A DNA stretch of 5,186 nt, taken from assembly GCA_005788585.1 (NCBI GenBank), contig SYBY01000519.1:1-5186 (forward strand), in the 5' to 3' direction. Positions within the stretch are counted from its first letter, which is position 1. Each line of letters opens with the position of its first letter. Positions 1 through 4,510 of this stretch are shown piece by piece. Position numbers and translations under genes: made by a program. A model generated the notes under the pieces. The model searched no databases and was not told the DNA's origin. It saw only the letters and a program-made list of their open reading frames with translations. The DNA comes from Actinomycetota bacterium (GTDB taxonomy: Bacteria > Actinomycetota > Thermoleophilia > Solirubrobacterales > Solirubrobacteraceae).

Positions 1-453
1 CGCGCCACCCGGCGTGGTCCGCTTGATCGAGCCGTTCGCGCCGAGCGTCACGCCACCGAGGGCGAGGTCGCTCAGGTTGAAGGACAGATCGAACGTGCCC
101 GTCGACGCGACGGCGGCGGAGAAGCCGGCGCCCTGCGTCGACCCGTTGACCGCCACGTTGTACGCGCCCTGCGAGGCCGCGAACTTGAAGCCGGCGCTGA
201 ACGACGACTTCGTCGGGATCAGCGTCGTGTTGATCGTGGCGTTGGCGTCGGCGGCCACGGAGACGACCCCGTTGACCGACTTGACCTCACCGCTGAGGCC
301 GGTGCCGGCCCCCAGGCCGAACTCCTTGGTGACCTGGCAGCCGTTGGCCCCGGCGCCGCCGGAGATCCCGAGCGCCCAGGACTTCGAGGAGGTCAGCGGG
401 ATGTCCGCGTTGACCCCGCCGGTGATCGAGCCGGACACCGGGCACGCGAGCGT
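1..453 (-). repeat. Protein-level repeat unit 2 in the secreted protein (residues 474-624)
   Basis: This unit mirrors unit 1: C477 (LACPVSGSIT), C512 (NGCQVTKEF), GEVKSVNG at 528-535, INTTLIP at 547-553, GFKF at 561-564 and IKRTTPGGA at 616-624. Offsets from unit 1 are 184, 188, 189 and 187 residues for the successive landmarks, so order and spacing are both kept. The unit reaches the window edge at the motif that would open the next unit, so at least one more copy may lie outside. Confidence 0.7.
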
Positions 454-1872
454 GACCGCGCCGGAGAGCGCCAGCTGGGTGTTCGTCAGCCGCAGGCTGC
501 CGGCGAGGCTGGCCTTGCTGTTGACCTCGATGTTCGCCGAGCCGCCGACGTCGTAGACCACGGCGCCGTTGGGCGTCTCGCGCTTGATGTCGCCGTCGAA
601 GGCGACGCTCGAGTTGCCGAACGGAATCGTGAAGTCGGCGTTCAGCGCGAGGGTCCCGTCGAAGTTGACGATGCCCTGGGCCACGCCGATACCCGCCGCC
701 GCGTAGAACGCGACGTGGCTGCCGGCGTCGGTGCCGTCGTAGATGAAGCGGAACCCTGCGTCCCACTCGTTGACGCCCGCGGGAAGCAGCGTGGTCTGGA
801 TGTCACCACGAACCTCGAACAGACCGGTCGGGTCACCGTCGACCGCCTCGATCTCGCCGATCAGGCTCCCGGTCGGCAGGTTGAGGTCCTTGCTGACCGT
901 GCATCCGTCGTTCGTCTGACCCGACACCGCGAACTTCCAGTTGGCGTCGTCGACGATGTCGCCCGTCAGGCCCGCGCTGATGCCGCCCTCGAGGCAGTCG
1001 ATGCGCACGCCACCGGCAACGTGGAAGCCGGTCTTGTCCCAGGTCAGCTCGCCACCGGTGAAGAAGACGCCCTTCGTCAGCTGCGCCTCGCCCGTGATCG
1101 TGCCCTTGACCCCGGAGAACTCGAACGGGTTGAGGATGTCCTCGCCCGCGACGACCGCGTTCAGCGTCGTGCTGCTCGCGCCGAACTTGAACTGCCAGTT
1201 GATGACCTCGACGCGGTAACGGCGCGAGAGCAGGTTGATGGCGACGAGCACGCGGCCGGTCTCGACGACCGCGCCGCTGGGCTGACGCTGCTTCTGCCGC
1301 AGGTTCAGGCCGAGCGCGTTGCTGCCACAGCACGCGACGTCGATGGTGTAGAAGGTCGGGCCGTTGTCGGCCGGCACGGTGGGCAGGAGGCCCAGCGCGG
1401 CGTCTTCGGCGTCGCCCTGACCGATACCCGCGAAGGCGCGCATCGCGACCGGAGCCGCCGCCTTGGCCGGGACGAGCGAGCCGCTCGACTCCGCGTTGTC
1501 CCCGAGGCCGAACGTCAGCGGGTTCTCGGCGTCCGGCGTGAAGGTGCCCGTGGCGACCTCGTTGGCGAACGTGAAGGCGCCCTCGGTGAGCGTGAGCGTG
1601 TCGGCCGTCGCGACGCCCGAGACGCCCTCGCCGGTGCCGACGTCGCCGTACTTCACGGTGGCGCCTGAAATCTCCAGCTTGTCCCCGACCTGCGTGACCG
1701 TGCCCGGCGTGAGCGTCACCGACGAACTCAGGGTGACGGCCGTGCCCGGCTGGGCGTTCTGCAGTTCAGCGAACGTGGCTGCGTGTGCGCTGCTGGCGAG
1801 CCCCAGCAGCAGAAGTGCCCCTGCGACGAGCGCAAGAGCGAGGCGCGCGGGCGCGCCCTGGACCGTCGACAT
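1..1872 (-). CDS. Large secreted beta-rich repeat protein, N-terminal part (3' end beyond the window)
   Basis: I do not recognise the family and assign no function. The open frame gives 624 codons with no stop before the left edge. The ATG at 1872 is chosen because GGGGGGAG lies 6 bases upstream and a clear signal peptide follows: Arg10, a hydrophobic core at about residues 11-27, and a likely cut after Ala-His-Ala (29-31). The mature part is rich in Gly, Ser, Thr, Ala and Val, with alternating polar and hydrophobic residues that suggest beta strands, and it has no membrane segment after the signal. From about residue 198 it becomes repetitive. Paired cysteines occur at C293/C324 and C477/C512, and similar motifs recur at a spacing of 184-189 residues. 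A Cys-Cys pair sits at 181-182. Residues 32-180 form a separate non-repeated region. Export is well supported; a surface, adhesive or spore/cell-envelope role is only a guess. The protein may be much longer than the part seen here. Confidence 0.85.
   Translation of the reverse strand, partial: MSTVQGAPARLALALVAGALLLLGLASSAHAATFAELQNAQPGTAVTLSSSVTLTPGTVTQVGDKLEISGATVKYGDVGTGEGVSGVATADTLTLTEGAFTFANEVATGTFTPDAENPLTFGLGDNAESSGSLVPAKAAAPVAMRAFAGIGQGDAEDAALGLLPTVPADNGPTFYTIDVACCGSNALGLNLRQKQRQPSGAVVETGRVLVAINLLSRRYRVEVINWQFKFGASSTTLNAVVAGEDILNPFEFSGVKGTITGEAQLTKGVFFTGGELTWDKTGFHVAGGVRIDCLEGGISAGLTGDIVDDANWKFAVSGQTNDGCTVSKDLNLPTGSLIGEIEAVDGDPTGLFEVRGDIQTTLLPAGVNEWDAGFRFIYDGTDAGSHVAFYAAAGIGVAQGIVNFDGTLALNADFTIPFGNSSVAFDGDIKRETPNGAVVYDVGGSANIEVNSKASLAGSLRLTNTQLALSGAVTLACPVSGSITGGVNADIPLTSSKSWALGISGGAGANGCQVTKEFGLGAGTGLSGEVKSVNGVVSVAADANATINTTLIPTKSSFSAGFKFAASQGAYNVAVNGSTQGAGFSAAVASTGTFDLSFNLSDLALGGVTLGANGSIKRTTPGGA
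562..1005 (-). repeat. Protein-level repeat unit 1 in the secreted protein (residues 290-437)
   Basis: This unit runs from the first paired cysteine (C293, in IDCLEGGIS) through C324 (NDGCTVSKDL), a GEIEAVDG stretch at 339-346, IQTTLLP at 358-364 and GFRF at 373-376, to IKRETPNGA at 429-437. Each landmark has a counterpart in the same order in unit 2. The two copies have diverged in residues and in DNA, so this is an old duplication visible in the protein rather than a DNA tandem repeat. The final PxGAVV motif also matches PSGAVV at 198-203, which suggests that a degenerate earlier unit precedes this one. Confidence 0.7.
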
Positions 1873-1878
1873 CGTGGT

Positions 1879-1886
1879 CTCCCCCC
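1879..1886 (-). promoter_or_regulatory. Ribosome binding site of the secreted repeat protein
   Basis: Minus-strand GGGGGGAG ends 6 bases before the ATG at 1872. It is purine-only and at the usual distance, and it decides the start codon together with the signal peptide that follows. Confidence 0.65.
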
Positions 1887-1929
1887 GACGATGAATGAAT
1901 ATGCGAGCAATAGGCCGGAAACCTGCACT

Positions 1930-1979
1930 CCGGACAGGCCGATGACAGTACTCCCGTCCAACGGGAATTCAAGGTCCGG
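1930..1979. repeat. Nested inverted repeats upstream of the secreted-protein gene
   Basis: The outer arms are CCGGAC (1930-1935) and GTCCGG (1974-1979). Inside them lies TCCCGT-CCA-ACGGGA (1952-1957 and 1961-1966), a perfect 6-bp hairpin with a 3-base loop. The inner repeat falls exactly in the spacer of the candidate promoter. It could be an operator or, if transcription starts further upstream, part of a folded leader RNA. It matches no riboswitch class that I recognise. Confidence 0.4.
1945..1972 (-). promoter_or_regulatory. Candidate promoter of the secreted repeat protein
   Basis: On the minus strand TTGAAT (1972-1967) and TACTGT (1950-1945) are separated by 16 bases and resemble sigma-70 type -35 and -10 boxes. 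The TACTGT fits only at the TAnnnT positions. Transcription would start near 1938, giving a leader of about 65 bases. The spacer contains a perfect 6-bp inverted repeat. An alternative AT-rich stretch nearer the gene (about 1897-1903) lacks a -35 partner. This is pattern matching only. Confidence 0.3.
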
Positions 1980-2178
1980 CGGATGCGTGCCGATACGCCC
2001 CACCCAGAAACCACGGTCGTTCTCGAGGGCGTCCAGTCGAACGGACGTCCAGAAAATCCCCGAAATCCGGGGGACACCTCCTTCTCGGTCGATCGACCGA
2101 GCGTCAATGCGCCAGCTTTGGCTGGACACACGTTTGAACGTCCATTGGACAGGGAAGTTCGCGGCGGCTCATCGTCCA
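1955..2178 (-). repeat. Five copies of the hexamer TGGACG, all in one orientation
   Basis: Plus-strand CGTCCA (minus-strand TGGACG) occurs at 1955-1960, 2030-2035, 2046-2051, 2139-2144 and 2173-2178. Three of the copies extend to CGTCCAG. At this composition well under one copy would be expected in about 220 bases. The spacing is irregular, so this is not a tandem array. One copy sits in the inner hairpin described above, one forms GTCCA-T-TGGAC (2140-2150), and one straddles the stem-loop junction next to the tRNA. Multiple binding sites for one regulator are possible but not shown. Confidence 0.4.
2084..2101. promoter_or_regulatory. Perfect 18-bp palindrome, possible operator
   Basis: CTCGGTCGATCGACCGAG reads the same on both strands, with 9-bp half-sites and no spacer. 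This is typical of a site for a dimeric regulator rather than of a terminator, since there is no loop or T tract. On the minus strand TTGACG (2107-2102) abuts it directly, and AAGGAGGTG (2083-2075) follows. The bound factor and the target gene are unknown. Confidence 0.4.
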
Positions 2179-2187
2179 GGATGAGCC
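2166..2187. promoter_or_regulatory. 8-bp inverted repeat just upstream of the tRNA promoter
   Basis: GGCTCATC (2166-2173) and GATGAGCC (2180-2187) are perfect inverted arms around GTCCAG. No T run follows on either strand, so it is not an obvious intrinsic terminator. It overlaps the expected -35 area of the tRNA gene and ends 3 bases before the candidate -10, a position that suits an operator or a DNA-binding site. Confidence 0.35.
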
Positions 2188-2190
2188 TCG

Positions 2191-2196
2191 TACGAT
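2191..2196 (+). promoter_or_regulatory. Candidate -10 box of tRNA-Ser
   Basis: TACGAT matches the key T, A and final T of a sigma-70 -10 box. It would start RNA near 2203, leaving a leader of about 10 bases before the tRNA. No good -35 box is visible 16-18 bases upstream, where an inverted repeat lies instead. Confidence 0.3.
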
Positions 2197-2212
2197 GCTT
2201 CGGACACCGCTC

Positions 2213-2300
2213 GGAGGGGTGGCAGAGTGGTCGAATGCACCGGTCTTGAAAACCGGAGTCCGGCAACCCCGGACCGCGGGTTCGAATCCCGCCCCCTCCG
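2213..2300 (+). tRNA. tRNA-Ser (anticodon UGA)
   Basis: An 88-base class II tRNA that folds completely by eye. The acceptor stem is GGAGGGG (2213-2219) with CCCCTCC (2293-2299), followed by discriminator G2300, as usual for serine. The D arm is GCA/TGC. The anticodon stem is CCGGT/ACCGG around loop CTTGAAA, with anticodon TGA at 2247-2249, which reads UCA and related serine codons. The long variable arm has a 6-bp stem, GTCCGG/CCGGAC (2258-2263 and 2269-2274). The T arm is GCGGG-TTCGAAT-CCCGC. CCA is not encoded and would be added by the nucleotidyltransferase. No intrinsic terminator is evident between the tRNA and the convergent gene ending at 2325. No duplicated 3' end of the tRNA, as left by integrated elements, is seen in the window. 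Confidence 0.97.
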
Positions 2301-2324
2301 TCTCACCCTCAAGTAGAGCGTTAG

Positions 2325-3353
2325 CTAGAGGATGCCGACGATCGCGGCGCAGTCCCAGTTGCGCGCGCCGCGCCCGTTGTCCCACAGCCGCGCCGCCAAC
2401 CGGTCCTGCTCGGCCTTGCTCGCCTGGTACGCGTGCTTGGTGCTGCCGCCCATCCCCTGCCAGGTGGACGGGATGAACTGGTAGTAGCCCGACGCCTGCG
2501 CGCCCGCGTTCGGCGGCAGGTTCTGCCCACCCGACTCACACTGCACCACGGCCCACGGGATCGCCCACGGTCCGCCCGGGCCGCGCTTGTCGACCGCGGC
2601 CTTGGCCTGGGCGTCGAGCAGCTTCTTCAGCGTCTTCTGCGCCCGTAGCCGGCTCCCGCGCGTGGCGCGCAGCGCCTGGACCCGCGCCGCGCGGGCCTGC
2701 GCGAGCGCGGACTGGCGCGCCTGGACCGCAGCCGCCATCTGGGCAACCGCGTCGCGCTGGCGGCGCACCGTCGCCGTGTCCTCGCGCTGGCGCGCGGCGG
2801 TCTTCGTCAGCCGCGACCGCTGGCGCTTGGCGTCGTCGCGCCCGTCACGGACGGCATCGACCACGCTGGCGCCGGCCTTCTGCACGCGCTTGGCGAAGTC
2901 CACCCGCGTCATCAGATCCTCGAAGCCCTGAGCCTGCATGAGCACCGTAACCATGTCCGGCGGCGTGTCGACGTACGTCGCGCGCAGCATGTCGGCGAGC
3001 TGGTCGCGGTCGCGGATCAGCCGCGCCCGCAGCCGCTGCAGGCGCTTGCGCTGCTGGGCGAGCTCGGTCTCGGTGACCGTGAGCCGGGCCTGCGAGCGAT
3101 CGAGCTCGGCCTGGACGGCGGCCTGGCGCGCCTGGAGCTTGGCCACGCCGCGCGCGGCGGCCTGCTCGAGCCGGCCCAGCCGCGCGGCGGCGTCGGCGAG
3201 CTGTCCCTCGCGCGCCTTCGAGCTGTCGATCGTCTCCTGCAGGTCGTCCTGGCTCTGGCCGCTGGCGCCCAGGGGCAGCACGGCCCAGAGCAGGGCCGGG
3301 AGGGCGACGGCGAGCAGCAGCGCCGCGAGGCGGTGTCGGCGGGGATGAGGCAT
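2325..3353 (-). CDS. Secreted coiled-coil protein with C-terminal Rpf-like transglycosylase domain
   Basis: Predicted 342-residue exported cell-wall enzyme. Residues 1-33 are a signal peptide: the n-region ends in RRHR, followed by Leu/Ala-rich hydrophobic residues 9-28, with a cut near Ala-Ser-Gly. Residues 35-255 are Ala/Arg/Gln/Leu-rich and look like a long alpha-helical coiled coil. The segment at about 123-157 (LRATYVDTPPDMVTVLMQAQ, then GFEDLMTRVDFAKRV) resembles the helical tip of PcsB/CwlO-type hydrolases. A Gly/Pro linker (258-262) leads to a compact domain at 263-342 with QCESGG (Glu273 the likely catalytic acid), ASGYYQFIPSTWQGMGG, and a closing NWDC. C272 and C335 could form the disulfide known in resuscitation-promoting factors. 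Such domains cleave peptidoglycan glycan strands. The ATG at 3353 is chosen because it starts the signal peptide; the frame is open further upstream but overlaps metX. No Shine-Dalgarno sequence is visible before it, and a hairpin occupies that place. It lies 41 bases after metX. Confidence 0.88.
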   Translation of the reverse strand: MPHPRRHRLAALLLAVALPALLWAVLPLGASGQSQDDLQETIDSSKAREGQLADAAARLGRLEQAAARGVAKLQARQAAVQAELDRSQARLTVTETELAQQRKRLQRLRARLIRDRDQLADMLRATYVDTPPDMVTVLMQAQGFEDLMTRVDFAKRVQKAGASVVDAVRDGRDDAKRQRSRLTKTAARQREDTATVRRQRDAVAQMAAAVQARQSALAQARAARVQALRATRGSRLRAQKTLKKLLDAQAKAAVDKRGPGGPWAIPWAVVQCESGGQNLPPNAGAQASGYYQFIPSTWQGMGGSTKHAYQASKAEQDRLAARLWDNGRGARNWDCAAIVGIL

Positions 3354-3363
3354 GGCAAGGAGA

Positions 3364-3383
3364 CGCCCGGAGCGATCCGGGCG
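3364..3383 (-). terminator. 8-bp hairpin between metX and the transglycosylase gene
   Basis: On the minus strand CGCCCGGA-TCGC-TCCGGGCG is a perfect GC-rich stem with a 4-base loop, 11 bases after the metX stop. It is followed by TCTCCTTGCC and then the next ATG. The T content after the stem is poor, so termination would be weak at best. Because it ends 10 bases before the start codon, where a ribosome binding site would be expected, it could instead affect translation or mRNA stability. Confidence 0.45.
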
Positions 3384-3394
3384 AGCGCGGAAAG

Positions 3395-4510
3395 CTAATC
3401 CGCCGAAGGGGGCGTTCCTGCAACGCGGCTTGCAGGCGCAGGGGCCGCGAGGAACCGGGCGACGGCCGCGTGGTACTCGGGGACATCGAGCAGGACCGAG
3501 TCGTGGCCCCACGGTGACGCGATCTCCTCGTCGTCCACGGCGACGCCGCCGGCGCGCAGCTGCGCGGCGAGGTACTGCGAGTGCTCGGTGCCGAACCGCC
3601 AGTCCGTGTCGAAGCTCAGGACCTGGAACGCGGTGTCGACCGCGGCCAGGTCGAGCTGCGGGTCCTCGAACGGCGCGAAGTAGTCCATGACCCGGGTCAG
3701 ATAGAGGTAGCTCAGCGCGTCGAAGCGCTCGGGGAACACCTCGCCCTGGTGCGTGAGGTAGTGCTCGACCTCGAAGTCGTCGTCGAACGCCATCCTGGCG
3801 TCGGTGACCCGACGGGCGCGGTCGAACTTGCGCCGCAGCGCCTCCTCACTCATGTAGGTGAGGTGGGCCATCATCCGCGCGACGACGAGCCCCGTCCGCG
3901 GCGCGGTGCCGTGCGCGGCGTAGTCCCCGTCGTGGAAGTCGGGGTCGCGCATGATCGCGGCGCGTGCCGCGGCCGTGAAGCCGGTGTTCATCGCGGTCAG
4001 TCGCGCGCTGGCGCAGATCAGCACGCCGCGTTCGATCTCTCCGGGATGATCGAGTGCCCACTGGAGCACCTGCATGCCGCCCAGCGACCCGCCGACCGCC
4101 GCGTGCAGCCGGTCGATCCCGAGGTGCGCGACGAGCGCGCGGTGCACCGCGACGAGGTCGCGCATGTGCAGCAGCGGGAAGCGCAGGCCGTACGCGGCGC
4201 CGGTCCTCGGGTCGGTCGAGCTCGGGCCCGTCGTCCCGCTGCACCCGCCCAGCAGGTTCGCGCAGATGACGAAGTACCGGTCCGTGTCGATCGGCCGGCC
4301 CGGACCGACCAGCGTCGACCACCAGCCGTCCTCGCCGGAGGCGTGCGCGTCACCGGTCAGGGCGTGGCAGACCACCACCGCGTTGGCGCGGTCGGCGTCC
4401 AGCTCTCCATACGTCTCATAGGCGACCTCCACCGGCGCGAGCTCCGCGCCGGTGGACAGCCGCAGCGGGCGGGCCTCGTCGAAGAGGACCGCGCGCGTCG
4501 CCGTGCTCAC
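3395..4510 (-). CDS. metX: Homoserine O-acetyltransferase (MetX)
   Basis: A 371-residue alpha/beta-hydrolase-fold cytoplasmic enzyme that acylates homoserine on its hydroxyl, normally from acetyl-CoA, in the first committed step of methionine synthesis. Family landmarks occur in order: VAYETYGELD (29-38), CHALTGDAHA (48-57), LLGGCSGTTGPSS (86-98), the nucleophile elbow GGSLGGMQ with Ser142, ARMMAHLTYMSE (211-222), FDTDWRF with likely catalytic Asp303, and GHDSVLLD with His336. The length is normal for the family. The start is the GTG at 4510, whose bases overlap the metY stop as GTGA; a weak GGAG lies 12 bases upstream inside metY. The overlap implies co-transcription and coupled translation with metY, and the two steps are consecutive. 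Some MetX proteins use succinyl-CoA instead; the neighbouring sulfhydrylase fits acetyl-CoA better, but the sequence alone does not settle this. Confidence 0.95.
   Translation of the reverse strand: MSTATRAVLFDEARPLRLSTGAELAPVEVAYETYGELDADRANAVVVCHALTGDAHASGEDGWWSTLVGPGRPIDTDRYFVICANLLGGCSGTTGPSSTDPRTGAAYGLRFPLLHMRDLVAVHRALVAHLGIDRLHAAVGGSLGGMQVLQWALDHPGEIERGVLICASARLTAMNTGFTAAARAAIMRDPDFHDGDYAAHGTAPRTGLVVARMMAHLTYMSEEALRRKFDRARRVTDARMAFDDDFEVEHYLTHQGEVFPERFDALSYLYLTRVMDYFAPFEDPQLDLAAVDTAFQVLSFDTDWRFGTEHSQYLAAQLRAGGVAVDDEEIASPWGHDSVLLDVPEYHAAVARFLAAPAPASRVAGTPPSAD

Larger units (their letters stand above)
1873..2212. other. Intergenic region between the secreted-protein gene and tRNA-Ser
   Basis: No convincing gene lies in these 340 bases. 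Open frames cross it on both strands, but they lack a start with a ribosome binding site, run into the neighbouring gene in another frame, and have less G/C-biased third positions than the real genes here. The region is somewhat richer in A and T than its neighbours and holds the palindromes and short repeats listed separately. It must contain the promoters of both divergent units, the repeat-protein gene to the left and tRNA-Ser to the right. Confidence 0.6.

Noticed and set aside
715..1668. Long plus-strand open frame (317 codons) opposite the secreted-protein gene
   Set aside because: It is antisense to a gene with signal peptide, ribosome binding site and repeat structure. Its translation is dominated by Arg, Ala, Asp and Val in the pattern typical of the opposite strand of GC-rich coding DNA.
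1728..2129. Minus-strand open frames through the intergenic region, after the AAGGAGGTG at 2083-2075
   Set aside because: No ATG, GTG or TTG follows at a suitable distance, third positions are not G/C-biased, and the frames run on into the secreted-protein gene out of frame.
2213..2300. tRNA-Ser as an integration site for a mobile element
   Set aside because: No duplicated tRNA 3' end, integrase or phage gene is present in the window.
2301..2324. Terminator for the tRNA
   Set aside because: The 24 bases contain only 3-bp complementarities and no T tract, so no hairpin can be supported.
3351..3512. Upstream start for the transglycosylase protein at 3512
   Set aside because: It would add 53 Arg/Pro-rich residues overlapping metX and bury a good signal peptide inside the protein.
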